Source of the DNA: a virus
Strand: one strand, 5' to 3'
Length of the DNA stretch: 25,846 nt
IMG/VR virus record: IMGVR_UViG_3300025108_000339
Location: 1-25,846 of that record
Shown here: positions 12,078-23,000 of the stretch, in pieces
Numbering within the stretch: position 1 is the first letter of the stretch
How the letters are laid out: every line of letters starts with the position of its first letter
Notes under the pieces: model-generated
The model's database searches: none
Told to the model about the DNA's origin: nothing
What the model saw: the letters and a program-made list of their open reading frames with translations, nothing else
Translations under genes and position numbers: made by a program

Positions 12078-12722
12078 ATGACCGTTTCTTCTTCCACATT
12101 TAAGACCGATACCGAACTATCCGCAGTCAATCAAGTGCTGGGAGCGATCGGTCAAGCACCTATTACTACACTTGATTACGCTAACCCTGAGATCTCCTAC
12201 ATCTACCAACTGTTGCAAGAATGTAACCGAGATGTACAGAGTGAGGGCTGGTCATTCAACACTGAGACTCACATCACCAAGACCCCTGATGCAAACGATC
12301 AGATCTTAATTACTGATGATGTGTTGCAGGTTGATATGTCAGGTGACTTTGCTAACCGTAATGTCAACGTTATTATCAAAGATGGTAAGCTGTATGACAA
12401 AGTGCAGCACACTAACGAGTTTACTAAAGCCAAAGGTCTACTGAACAATGACGGTACTATTGATCTTGATTATGTCTACCTTCTAGAGTTTGATAATCTA
12501 CCCCAACCTTTTAAACGTCTAGTTATCTACAGAGCAGCAACCCGTGCAGCAGCACAGCTTGTCTCTAACCCACAACTAGTCCAGATGCTACAACAGAATG
12601 AAGTCCGAGCCCAAGCATATTGCATGGAATATGAGTGCAACCAGGGTGACTACAGCATGATGGGTTGGCGTGATGGAACTGTGTGGCATTCTTTCTCTCC
12701 TACTGATGCATTGCAGCGATGA
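12078..12722 (+). CDS. Tail tubular protein A, T7 gp11-like (adaptor)
   Basis: 214 residues (T7 gp11: 196). N-terminus TELSAVNQVLGAIGQAPITTLD (about 12-33), followed by LLQECNRDVQSEGWSFNTE (48-66), is the standard signature of the T7-like gp11 family; a helical C-terminal half KRLVIYRAATRAAAQLV also fits. Twelve copies form the adaptor ring between portal and nozzle. It starts right behind the terminator with no clear ribosome binding site and overlaps the gp12-like gene by four bases (ATGA). Confidence 0.92.
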   Translation: MTVSSSTFKTDTELSAVNQVLGAIGQAPITTLDYANPEISYIYQLLQECNRDVQSEGWSFNTETHITKTPDANDQILITDDVLQVDMSGDFANRNVNVIIKDGKLYDKVQHTNEFTKAKGLLNNDGTIDLDYVYLLEFDNLPQPFKRLVIYRAATRAAAQLVSNPQLVQMLQQNEVRAQAYCMEYECNQGDYSMMGWRDGTVWHSFSPTDALQR

Positions 12723-15700
12723 GTTCTATTAGTCAAACAATCCCGAGCTATGTTGCGGGTATCTCAGAACAACCTGACCAACTTAAACTTTCGGGTCAGG
12801 TTAAAGATTGTGTAAACGCTCTACCTGACGTCACCAGGATGCTGGGTAAGCGTCCAGGATGTGAATTTCTACGTGAAGATACAGGAGCTAATGCACACCT
12901 GGGTAAATGGTTTGACATTTATCGTGATCCTAACGAGCAGTACATTGGTTCTGTTCGCACTGGTGGTACCGTGGATGTGTTCCGTGTTATAGATGCACCA
13001 CTGCGTACCTACCGTAACAACGCTAACAATGCTGATGTTCAATCACGTGAGTACGTTGTAGTCACTAATCATGGGTCTGGTTTCACACCTGGCACTACAA
13101 CTAACATTGCCACTACTAACACAACAGATGGTGCTGCTACTGGATTGACAGTTAACGTTACTGTTAATGCTGCTGGTTTAATTTCATTCGTTGGGATTAA
13201 CCGTATGGGTGATCCATCTGCTAATGCTTATGAGCACGGTGATGTTATTACTATCACTGGTTTTGCAGCTGGTGCACAGATTACCTACTTCACTGGCTTA
13301 GCTGGTGAACAACTTAATGTTAAGTATGATGATGTTGGTCACAGCATCAATGACTTGAATGAAGCAGGTACCATTGCTCCTACTACTTCTGACACTAACT
13401 GTGAGTACCTAGAGCACACAGATAGTGACCGTATTAAAACCCTAACTATCAACGACACCACTGCGTTTGTCAATAGGGACACAGTAACAGCAATGACTGC
13501 TGATGTAGAACCTGCTGCTATTGCTGAGGGTTTCGTAGAGATCACTACTCTAGCATTTAGCCAAATCTACCAGTTTAACATTCTCCGTGGTGGTAACACT
13601 ATTGAGATTATCTCTGCTCAAACTGGTGCTACTACTGCTACCGTTGAGGCATTGCTGGATGATTTGAGAACTAAGGTACTGGCTGAAGGTTTTGGTGTTA
13701 AGAAGATTGGTAACGGTCTTTACTTCTCTAGTGGTACTGGTGTAACGACGTTTGATCTTTCAGCTCTGCCTACCACAACAGGTAATTACAACCATGTTCC
13801 AACTACAGCAATCTCACCTACCACTAGCGGTGATGGTGAAGATCTGACTGTAACTGTTCAACACCATGCTAATAACATCACTGGTATCACAATTGTTGAC
13901 CCAGGTTTTGGGTATGCTGTTGGTGATACGATTACGTTGACTGGTGATCAGCTGAACACTTCTACTAACTCTGATCCCCCGGATCTTACCTTTACTATCA
14001 CAGCTCTAAACGATGCAACTACGTTCTCACTAGAGACACCAGAACGTCAGATCATGAATGTCTTCACCGATGAGGTGCAGGACATTACCCTGCTGCCTGA
14101 CCAGGCTAGGCATGAGTACAGACTGCGTATTGCAAACAGTGGTAACCTTGAAGATGATTACTACGTTAGGTTTGCTGGTGCTAACGGTGATGATGGACAG
14201 GGCACGTGGGAAGAGTGGCGTGAAGCAGGTGTTGCAACTACGATTGATAACACCACGATGCCACACATTATGTTCCGTCAGAGTGATGGTTCATTCCTTG
14301 TGTGTCCTACAGAGTATGCACAACGTACAGTAGGTGACACGCTCACCAACCCTACACCGTCTTTCATCGGTAATACAATCAATAATGTGACTCTGTTTAG
14401 AAACAGGCTTGGCTTGTTGTCTAGGCAGAACTTGATCCTCAGTCGCCCTGGTGACTTCTTTAACTTCTTTGTATCGACTGCACTAGCTATCACTGCAAAG
14501 GATCCTATCGACCTGTCAGCTGCGTCTCCTAACCCAGCTACCCTGTTCGACTCTATCGAAGTTAACACCGGTCTTGTCCTGTTCAGTCGTACTGAGCAGT
14601 TCATGCTGACTACTGATAATGATGTGTTGTCACCTGAGACAGCTAAGATTAACTTTGTGTCGTCGTTTAACTACAACGAAAACGTTAGTCCTTTCTCTCT
14701 TGGTACTACTATTGGATTCCTAAATGATGAAGGTAGTAACACCCGGCTATATGAGATGGCTAACCCTCCTAGAGAGGGACAGCCTGAAGTTATTGAACAA
14801 AGTAAAATTATATCTAACCTATATCCAACTGGTATTAACCGGATTGCTACATCTAAAAACAATACTATTGTACTAACTGTGGCTTCTGGTACTCCAGATA
14901 TCTTTGGCTATCGATACTATAACACCACGGAGAGACGCCTACAGTCCGCCTGGTTCAAGCTTAGGATGAGTGGAGATGTGATCTACCACACCATCATTCG
15001 AGACACCTACTGGGCCGTTATACGCAACTTAGACACGGCTGCTAATCCTGACGTTAATATCGTTACCATCCAAAAGATGGAACTAAAACAGAACGATGGT
15101 ACTGTAACAGTTAACAACGCTACCCAAGGTATTATTACGTACCTTGATAATAAGCGTGAAGTTCCTAGTGCTGACATGACTTATGATGCCGGTACAGATA
15201 CTACCACGTTTACTCTGCCTTGGACTTACGATCAAACTAAATTAAATGCAACTACTTTTGCAACTGGTCTAACTGTATTCCAACTTGGAGATGGTGCTGA
15301 TGGTCTTGCTGTTGATATTGTATCAGCCGGTGGTACTCCTGCTCGCATTAATACAATTGATGCAACTTTCCAAACCGTTACGTTGCGTGGACGATGGAAT
15401 GAGCAAACCGAGATTGCAGTTACTAATGCTGCTGTTGGCTCTAACCTAAGCACGGGTAAATTCGTCGGTCTTGGCACTACAGGTGGTACAGGCACAGGTC
15501 TATTGCTAGCTGGTGTGGTGGATGTAGACGGTAACCTGACTAAAGTACAGATTGTAAACCCTGGTTCAGGGTATACCACAGGTGATGTGGTCACTATCCA
15601 GGCTTCTGTTGGCACGGCTACTACTGCTACATGCACACTTACAATTACTCCACAAAGTATATTTGTAGGTTATGCTTATGAAATGGATGTACAGTTCCCT

Positions 15701-16045
15701 GTTATCTATCCTGTTAAAGGTGCGGGTGATTCAGCTAGATCTGATGTCCAATCCAGTTTGATTATCCATCGTTTTAAAGTGAATACTAACTCTACGGGCA
15801 CTTTCCAAATGGAACTTGGTCGTAAATATAGAGATACATTCTCAACCACACATGAAGCAAAGACGTTTGACTCTTATCTAGCAGACGATATTGCTATCGG
15901 TGATGTCGATGAAACCGTAGTCGCGTGTTATGACCGAAATACTAATGTGGATTTACATCTTAAATCTTCTTATCCCCTGCCAGTTACACTTATTTCTATG
16001 ACTTGGGAAGGAGAATATACCAACAAGAATTATAGGAGAGCGTAA
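12719..16045 (+). CDS. Tail tubular protein B (nozzle), T7 gp12-like, with inserted modules
   Basis: 1108 residues against 794 in T7. The start SSISQTIPSYVAGISEQPDQLKLSGQ and NALPDVTRMLGKRPG are diagnostic of gp12. The centre (TPSFIGNTINNVTLFRNRLGLLS, about 544-566) and C-terminus also match the family. Three extra beta-rich stretches are recognisable at about residues 117-185, 354-414 and 916-962; two share the string xVxPGxGYxxGDxxTI (VDPGFGYAVGDTITL and VNPGSGYTTGDVVTI) and the first has HGDVITITG. The protein forms the hexameric nozzle that carries fibres and touches the cell. Inserts explain most of the extra length. Confidence 0.92.
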   Translation: MSSISQTIPSYVAGISEQPDQLKLSGQVKDCVNALPDVTRMLGKRPGCEFLREDTGANAHLGKWFDIYRDPNEQYIGSVRTGGTVDVFRVIDAPLRTYRNNANNADVQSREYVVVTNHGSGFTPGTTTNIATTNTTDGAATGLTVNVTVNAAGLISFVGINRMGDPSANAYEHGDVITITGFAAGAQITYFTGLAGEQLNVKYDDVGHSINDLNEAGTIAPTTSDTNCEYLEHTDSDRIKTLTINDTTAFVNRDTVTAMTADVEPAAIAEGFVEITTLAFSQIYQFNILRGGNTIEIISAQTGATTATVEALLDDLRTKVLAEGFGVKKIGNGLYFSSGTGVTTFDLSALPTTTGNYNHVPTTAISPTTSGDGEDLTVTVQHHANNITGITIVDPGFGYAVGDTITLTGDQLNTSTNSDPPDLTFTITALNDATTFSLETPERQIMNVFTDEVQDITLLPDQARHEYRLRIANSGNLEDDYYVRFAGANGDDGQGTWEEWREAGVATTIDNTTMPHIMFRQSDGSFLVCPTEYAQRTVGDTLTNPTPSFIGNTINNVTLFRNRLGLLSRQNLILSRPGDFFNFFVSTALAITAKDPIDLSAASPNPATLFDSIEVNTGLVLFSRTEQFMLTTDNDVLSPETAKINFVSSFNYNENVSPFSLGTTIGFLNDEGSNTRLYEMANPPREGQPEVIEQSKIISNLYPTGINRIATSKNNTIVLTVASGTPDIFGYRYYNTTERRLQSAWFKLRMSGDVIYHTIIRDTYWAVIRNLDTAANPDVNIVTIQKMELKQNDGTVTVNNATQGIITYLDNKREVPSADMTYDAGTDTTTFTLPWTYDQTKLNATTFATGLTVFQLGDGADGLAVDIVSAGGTPARINTIDATFQTVTLRGRWNEQTEIAVTNAAVGSNLSTGKFVGLGTTGGTGTGLLLAGVVDVDGNLTKVQIVNPGSGYTTGDVVTIQASVGTATTATCTLTITPQSIFVGYAYEMDVQFPVIYPVKGAGDSARSDVQSSLIIHRFKVNTNSTGTFQMELGRKYRDTFSTTHEAKTFDSYLADDIAIGDVDETVVACYDRNTNVDLHLKSSYPLPVTLISMTWEGEYTNKNYRRA

Positions 16046-16047
16046 CT

Positions 16048-16941
16048 ATGGATCCAGGAACAGCCGCGATTATCGCTGGTAGTCTGCAGGCGGCTGTGGG
16101 TACTGCCAAGGGTATCTTTGGTGACTCACAACGTGATAAGGCAGCTGCTCGTGCTAAGAGCGCTGCAATGAAAAAGTATAGAGCGCAGAAGAAATCGCTC
16201 TATGCTGGTTTTTACCGTGATTTAGATAAGTATAATGCCAATGTTCAGTACACTGAGCAGATGTGGAATGCTAAGTTCCAACAAGGCATGGCTGATATTG
16301 ATTTCACTAATCAACATGCAGCTGAAACTTACTACTTACGGCAACAACAACTTAACCAACAGTTCCAACAACTAGCATTTGAAGACCAAGACCGAGCTGT
16401 ACGCCATGCTAAATCACAAGGTGTAGCTGCTGCTAAGGCACAGACAGGTGTTACAGCTGGTCGTTTTGACATAGCTAATGCTGCTATTAAAGGTCGTAAC
16501 GAGGCTATCCAAGCCCGTGAGGTGACTGGTTTGATTGATTCGTTTGATCTGCAGAGCAAGCGTGACAACCGTATTGCTGAGCACAGACTGAATAACATCG
16601 GTAGGAGCATGTCTATCCTACCTCAACTTGGTCGTGCACCTATGATGCCTACTATGCCTGAGCGTCCTACTGGTTTCACACAGAATAACAATGCGTTGTG
16701 GATGGATATCACAGGTTCTGTGGTAAGTGGAGCTATGACTGCACTTGGTGGACAGGGTAAAGACCCAGGTGATATTAAAGTCCCTGATTACTCTACGTCT
16801 GGTACTGATTTTAGCAAGATAGGTGACGTGGGTCAAGGAGTTGATCTTGGTGGTATTGCTACACAACAGTTTGGTACAGCTCCAAATTTAAACGCAGCAG
16901 CTCCGTTATTTGGTACAGGAGGATTTAAATTACAACAATGA
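16048..16941 (+). CDS. Internal virion protein, T7 gp14-like
   Basis: 297 residues. The N-terminus PGTAAIIAGSLQAAVGTAKGIFG is a hydrophobic, Gly/Ala-rich helix like the membrane-entering start of T7 gp14. Then come long Gln/Ala-rich helices (TYYLRQQQLNQQFQQLAF at about 95-112) and the TAGRFDIANAAIKGRNEAI region. In T7, gp14 is ejected first and forms a pore in the outer membrane. A good AGGAG site lies before the ATG; the stop overlaps the next ATG (ATGA). Confidence 0.85.
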   Translation: MDPGTAAIIAGSLQAAVGTAKGIFGDSQRDKAAARAKSAAMKKYRAQKKSLYAGFYRDLDKYNANVQYTEQMWNAKFQQGMADIDFTNQHAAETYYLRQQQLNQQFQQLAFEDQDRAVRHAKSQGVAAAKAQTGVTAGRFDIANAAIKGRNEAIQAREVTGLIDSFDLQSKRDNRIAEHRLNNIGRSMSILPQLGRAPMMPTMPERPTGFTQNNNALWMDITGSVVSGAMTALGGQGKDPGDIKVPDYSTSGTDFSKIGDVGQGVDLGGIATQQFGTAPNLNAAAPLFGTGGFKLQQ

Positions 16942-19900
16942 AACCATTTGAAGGCCAGCGTAGATTTACTCCTGCTAAACTACCAGATGCTGGTCAACCG
17001 TTAAAAACACTAGACATTACTCCTCAGATCTCCCGTGCTTTCCAAGAGCAACAACGGATGGATCAGGAGTATTTCCGTTCTATTGATCGAAACGAAAGGC
17101 AGGAACTAGAAAACCTACAAACACAGTATGAGAATCAGCAACGTAGTGCTGCTCTCGAAGACGCAAACCTCAATAAGCTGGTAGCATTTGCTCCAACAAT
17201 TCAAGATCTTGCTGAGAAAAAGTTAAAGGCTGAAGTTGATGAGGCTGGTTTACGTGGTAAAATGAAGTATTTTAATCAGGACTTTAGTGACCTGCAAAAT
17301 ACTGAATACTACAATCAACAGATGGCTCTACTGCAAACTAGCATTGCAGATGCAGATGAACGAGCTGCCACTGCCTGGGAACGTACAAAAAATTATGAAG
17401 TAGCTAAGCTATACAAGACATTGCCAAATGGTGAGCGTCTTGAGTTTGCTAAGCAATTTCTTGCATCTATGCAGGCTGAGTTCCCATCAGTTCTGTCAGA
17501 GAGAATGACTAGTGATAATACCACACAAATTAATGTGGGTCCTATAACATTCACACCGGCTGGTGCTAGAGGCAGGTCACAAACTGGTGCCGCTGCTGCT
17601 GAAATTTATAAGCAATTTATTGTTGACCGTGGTGCAACAGGCATCAATCCTTATTTCTTTGAACAGTTCTTTGCTGGTGGTGAAAACGGTGCTCGTGCTG
17701 CTACTCAGAAAATTCTGAACAAACGTAATAATTATGATGATCAGCAGGATTCGTACGACAGATTGCAGCGGGTAATGGCTGGAAAACCTGCCGATTTTAA
17801 AAACAATGCAAGCGCTAATTTAACTGATGTAATTAACGCTACTCGCATGTTGACAAATGGTAATGGTGATCAATTACCACCTGAAAAAAGAACTGAAATT
17901 CTACGTGATTATATCAAGGACTCACTTGAATCTGGAGTCATCGACTCGATCCCTACTCTTTATCGTATTTTAGGTAACACTCCTGATCCGTCTGCTCCTG
18001 GTAAAAGCCTACTTAACCGTAAAACTTTACTAACTGAACTGAAAGAACATAAGTTTACTGCTGATCATGACGCTCATCTAGACCGTGAGAAAGGCAAGAA
18101 AATGGCTTGGGAACGTGAAAACGGTTTGCGTGATCAAACTATCACTGACTTTAATCGTCAACAAGCTACTGGTGATGACGTTACTTTCAAAGAGATTGAA
18201 GAAGCTCAAAGTAAAGCAATCTACTACACCGGTAAACGTGACCCTCAGATTGATCAGTGGGTCAAGATGAACCACAAGCTGACACATAACAAAGAAGATA
18301 ACCTAGTTGCCTTGCAACGCGCTGGAGCTGCTGGTGACCTGTCTACAGGAATGGTTATTAGTGCTGGTTATGGTAGTGATGAAAACCTGATGAACCTTGC
18401 TCGAAACCAAGAGAAGCATCGAAAATCTAGGGAACAAGCTGATGCTGAAGTTAAATCAGGATTTACACGTGACATTAGGAATGTTTCGGGTGACAAATAC
18501 AAAAGTATTACTGGTGAAGATATCACAACCAAAGATGCTGTCCTTCGCCAGCACATGATACGATTGTATGTAAAATCACGGCAAAAATTACTTGCTACGG
18601 GTAGATATACTGATGATGCTGGACAGATTATAGATGAAGCACTTTTAGATGCTGACACCCTTACTGATGTTGATCAGTATATGAAGAATAAAGGGTTTCA
18701 ACCAGGTGAAAAAGTAGGTTTGTATGCACCAGGATCTGATGGTGATTTTGCTAACTTTTTCCGTGATAGATTAAGTTACACTACTGAGGTAAATCGACAA
18801 ATTAGTTTATCTGAAAAAGAACAAGAACAATGGGAAGCAGGTGTGGCTGCTAACCAAGGAAAGACTAATATCGCTAATGTTGATTCTTACTTTCCTAAAG
18901 GACAAATTGAGGCTGCTGCTAGAGCCTACTACAATGATGACGGTACAATTAACAAAGATTTTGTTCTGCCTTATGGTGTCCGTAAATGGGCACGTAGGAA
19001 CCCATCTCAAACTCCTTTACAAATTTTCCAAAGCCTTGTTACTGCCAAAGGTATTGTTGACAGTGCAGGCAACCCTCTAGAAATTAAAGCACCTGCTGTA
19101 CTAGATTATGTCTTTAAGGATGTTTCTGGCAGCGGTGGTATATCCCCCTCACTCGCTAATATTTATTTAAATGCTGAATCCCCCCATCAAGCTCTTAGGG
19201 CTGGTGTTACCAATAGCACTGGTTTCCAAGATATCCGTGTCCCCCAACAATACAGCGTCCCACTTGGGGAAGTAGCTCAGGGTTCAGGTATGCCATATCA
19301 AACACTGGTTGCAGCTGCACAAGCTGTGTCTGGTTTTGACACGTCTATTCCTGAACCCTTAAGTCAAGACCCTCAACGTAGTATTGAACGGTTTGCAAAG
19401 GTTAACCAATACCTGTCATCAAAAGGTATCTATAGTGATAACCCTGACCATGAAGATGCTATGATGCTTGGGTTTAAATATGGTGACAACCTTACATTTA
19501 ATGGTGGTATCTTAGAACCCACCCCTGAACAAGATGCTTATCTTAACAGTATCTCTGCAGCCAAAGCTGGTCTTGGTGACCGCTCACAGCTGACAAACCC
19601 AGCGTTGCTGAACCCCCGACTGGCTGCACAAGTGCGTCAGAACAGAGGTGGTGGTTCAAGACAAGTTATAGACCGTCCGCAAATTGAAGATGTCATGAGG
19701 CAGGCTGGTTGGCCTTCACAATTGATTAAAAAAGGTTCTGGCATTGCGTTGTTAGAAACTGATGGTCGCGTTGGTATTGACACGGTTCAATCTGGTTTAG
19801 ACCCTCAAATGCGGAATGAATATTCTATTGGTTTGTTCCAGATTAATTATCAAGCACATAAACCTATGCTAGATGAAATGGGTATTTCTGAACAAGATCT

Positions 19901-20018
19901 TCGGGATCCTATGATTAATGCACGTGTAGCATTACGTATCTATAATATGCAGGGTTGGAATGCTTGGTATAACTCTAATAAAAAATATGAAAGTGGTGCA
20001 CGTGGCTACAAACAGTAA
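16938..20018 (+). CDS. Internal core protein (gp15 position) with C-terminal lytic transglycosylase-like domain
   Basis: 1026 residues; T7 gp15 has 747. Mostly helical and polar, with a coiled-coil-like start (EQQRMDQEYFRSIDRNERQELENLQ). The last ~110 residues look like a lysozyme/SLT domain: IALLETDGRVG with E940 as the likely catalytic Glu, then YSIGLFQINYQ, INARVALRIYNMQGWNAWY. Such a domain cuts peptidoglycan so that the ejected core can cross the cell wall. In T7 the transglycosylase is at the N-terminus of gp16, so here the activity sits in a different core protein. Starts in ATGA overlap with the gp14-like gene. Confidence 0.82.
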   Translation: MKPFEGQRRFTPAKLPDAGQPLKTLDITPQISRAFQEQQRMDQEYFRSIDRNERQELENLQTQYENQQRSAALEDANLNKLVAFAPTIQDLAEKKLKAEVDEAGLRGKMKYFNQDFSDLQNTEYYNQQMALLQTSIADADERAATAWERTKNYEVAKLYKTLPNGERLEFAKQFLASMQAEFPSVLSERMTSDNTTQINVGPITFTPAGARGRSQTGAAAAEIYKQFIVDRGATGINPYFFEQFFAGGENGARAATQKILNKRNNYDDQQDSYDRLQRVMAGKPADFKNNASANLTDVINATRMLTNGNGDQLPPEKRTEILRDYIKDSLESGVIDSIPTLYRILGNTPDPSAPGKSLLNRKTLLTELKEHKFTADHDAHLDREKGKKMAWERENGLRDQTITDFNRQQATGDDVTFKEIEEAQSKAIYYTGKRDPQIDQWVKMNHKLTHNKEDNLVALQRAGAAGDLSTGMVISAGYGSDENLMNLARNQEKHRKSREQADAEVKSGFTRDIRNVSGDKYKSITGEDITTKDAVLRQHMIRLYVKSRQKLLATGRYTDDAGQIIDEALLDADTLTDVDQYMKNKGFQPGEKVGLYAPGSDGDFANFFRDRLSYTTEVNRQISLSEKEQEQWEAGVAANQGKTNIANVDSYFPKGQIEAAARAYYNDDGTINKDFVLPYGVRKWARRNPSQTPLQIFQSLVTAKGIVDSAGNPLEIKAPAVLDYVFKDVSGSGGISPSLANIYLNAESPHQALRAGVTNSTGFQDIRVPQQYSVPLGEVAQGSGMPYQTLVAAAQAVSGFDTSIPEPLSQDPQRSIERFAKVNQYLSSKGIYSDNPDHEDAMMLGFKYGDNLTFNGGILEPTPEQDAYLNSISAAKAGLGDRSQLTNPALLNPRLAAQVRQNRGGGSRQVIDRPQIEDVMRQAGWPSQLIKKGSGIALLETDGRVGIDTVQSGLDPQMRNEYSIGLFQINYQAHKPMLDEMGISEQDLRDPMINARVALRIYNMQGWNAWYNSNKKYESGARGYKQ

Positions 20019-20033
20019 TCTACGGAAACTTAA

Positions 20034-23000
20034 ATGGATTTAGAAGAATATTCAGCAGAAGACAGACTGGCGGACCTAGAAAAGGAACGTGAAGAACTTC
20101 GAGAGCAAGTGTTTAAAGATGCACAGCTTGACAAGTTAGACAACCCTGAAGGTCCTACAGTTGTCAATAGCCCTGCTGAAGAAACTGCTACGGCAGAGAA
20201 GACAGAAGAACCAAAAGAAAAATCTGCTACGGCAGATGGTCCTACTTTCGATGAAGCGTTCCCTGGGTCTACGGACACAGAATCATTTAACTACAGAGAT
20301 GTCAATCCTGATGGTACTACACGCTTGCGTCCTAAAGCCGGACCTAATCGTGAAGATGAGATCATCGGTCCTACACGCGAGCCTGGGCGCTATGAGCCGG
20401 GTGGTTACCAACCGGGTACAATCATGGACCCAGAGGTTGGAAGCCCCTTGCGGGGTGTTGCAGAGGCCACACAGGGCATTTCTGCTGGCCTAGGTGATTG
20501 GTTTACTTCTGAGATTAACAAACTACAATGGGCTGGGGTTCAAGTACCTCGCCCTGCAAATGTAAATAGTGAACTGCAGGACGCCATGCGTGACGCTACT
20601 GCAGTGCTTGCTCCTACTCTTAGTTATTTCTTTGGTGCTAAGCGTGGTTTGAAAAACATCCATGCTAAAGGTATTGCACCTAAAAAACTACAAGCATTGG
20701 GTAATGACCCTGCTTTTAAAATGCTTTCAGACTTTGGTCTTTCACAAGGTGTTGGTGCTTACGTAGATTCTACATCTTACCAATCATTAGAAGACCATAA
20801 CATAGCTGGTATGTTGAAAAAGAACTGGCCAAAGTTCTGGCAAAACAAACTACCTAACTGGCTAGCTACTTCTGACGCTGAAGGTACTGATAGTTTTCGC
20901 CATAAAAACCGGTTGGAAAGTGGTGCACTCGGTACTGTTACAGAAGCTATTGGTTCTCTTGCACGTTTGACTAAAGCTGTTGTTAAAACAGAAGCCTTCT
21001 CTATGAAATGGCTTCCACGTAGCGAGCGGTCTTCTATGCTCAATCGCTTGGCTGGCCGTAGCAAAGAGACAGTACACGAGACTAATTTGCGCACGCTGGC
21101 AGATGCTGCTGACGCTAAGAACAAAGCTCTTGATGATCTTGGTGCCTATTACTTGTCTAAAGTAGACCCCGATGCACCTATCACTAAGCCAATCAAAGGT
21201 GTACACCGTCTTTGGGACATGGCTGATGAAGCTATGCGTACCGTTGACGACGGTGGTATCCCTGGTGCTATGACTGACATGGCACGTGTTGCACGTAGTG
21301 CTGGTACACAAAACGGACGTCTGCGTAGTGTTGTTTCTTCCGTGACTCTCAAGTATGGTCTAGAGCCAGAGAACATGGCTAGAGGATTCCTGCTTGATGA
21401 AGCTACTAAACAGCTAGCTGAAACAGATGGTTGGGATGTAGTGATTGCTAACTATGGTAAACTTAGTTATGAAGACATCACTAAGACTGCTACTAGCGTA
21501 GCTGAAACCCTGTTGGAACCCGGTGCAGAACCAGGTTTCCTTGTTAAGATCCTAGATAAGTTCTCACAAGTTACTGAAGAAGGTGTAAAACGTCTTGATC
21601 CTATTGGTCAAAGTGCTCTTAAAAAGGCAATTAAAGGCTATGAGAATAAGATGTACACCCTTGCTCGTCACATTGCAGGTGCTACCTTAGACACCTCACT
21701 GGCTGGTCAGGTATCAGATACTGCTGAAACTGTTTTGGAAAACTTGTCTGCAGACTCTGCTAAGCATTTGCTTGAAGAGATGTTTGACCGCTTTGAAGTT
21801 TTGATGGTTCATCAACGTATGAATCAATGGGCTGGTAAAAACACAATGTTAAATCCTGATCGCATGGATTCATTCAAAACATTGATGAAGAACAACCCTG
21901 AAGAAATGAAGCGGGCACTTAAGGCTGAGGAAATAGCTCAAGTGCAAGCATTGCAGAATACCATGGCTGAAGCTAAAGACATGGTTGGTAAGTTCCGTGA
22001 GATTGCTGAAGAGAATCCTGCGTATCTTAAACCATTCCTAGAACAGTCCGATTATGCTAATGGTAATGTAGCTAACCTACGTAATTTGTATGCAGAATAC
22101 AAAGAACTGATGGGTACTTGGCATAAAGCGTTCTATGATGGTAAACCTGAGATCCCTAGCATGGTTGTCCAGGCTGGTTGGTCTAACGTTATGAACTCTA
22201 AGCTTAGTGCATTCTCTACTCCACTATCTGCAAAGATTGGTAACACTGGTGGTCTGCTGCAAAAGTGGACTGGCATGTATAGTGGTGCACTTATGTCAGG
22301 TGATATGTACAGTTTACGACGTGCTCACCACGCCTATGGTGCTATGTCTGAAACCTTTGGACTAGCACAGAAAGCTTACAATGAAACGTTGTACAAACTT
22401 TCTACTCAACCAGCTAAGGCATTCCAAGAAATGCGCCCTGACGTTGCTCTTAAAATCGATGACCGTATGTCATTTGTAGAGAGCATGGCAGAAGCTGCTA
22501 TGGAAGAGGGTAACGATGGTCCAATGATCTTGGTCCAACAGCTTAAAGCTATGCAAGACTTTGCACTGCACCCTGTAATGAGGTTTAACAGCAATGTAAT
22601 GTCTGCTGATGATGCTTGGGCTCAAGCGTACCTTGCTAATATTCAAGCTAGGTTTGATGCCTTTGATGCTGTACATGGTAAGATTCAACTGAAGGATTTT
22701 GTTAAAGAAGGTCTGAACAAAAAAGAGATGTTTGATGAGGCATATAAAATTGCCTCCGCTAAAATCTTTGATGAAAACGGTAGGGTTGTTGACAAACGTG
22801 TTATCTTTGACACTAAAGAGGTTGCTATGCAGCTCGATAATAGTGTGTCAAAAGGTTTCTCGTGGTTAACACGTCGTTTGCCTATCCTACGATCCGTCTT
22901 TACATTCCCTCGTAACAACGGTAATGCACTGTCTCTCTTTGCTAAAAAGTACAATCCCATTTCTCCTTTGGTAGCTGGGTTTGGAGATGATCTTTATAAC

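Noticed and set aside
20862-21311. 149-codon minus-strand frame opposite the gp16-like gene
   Set aside because: Low-quality, Cys/Ser/Thr-rich sequence typical of an antisense shadow.
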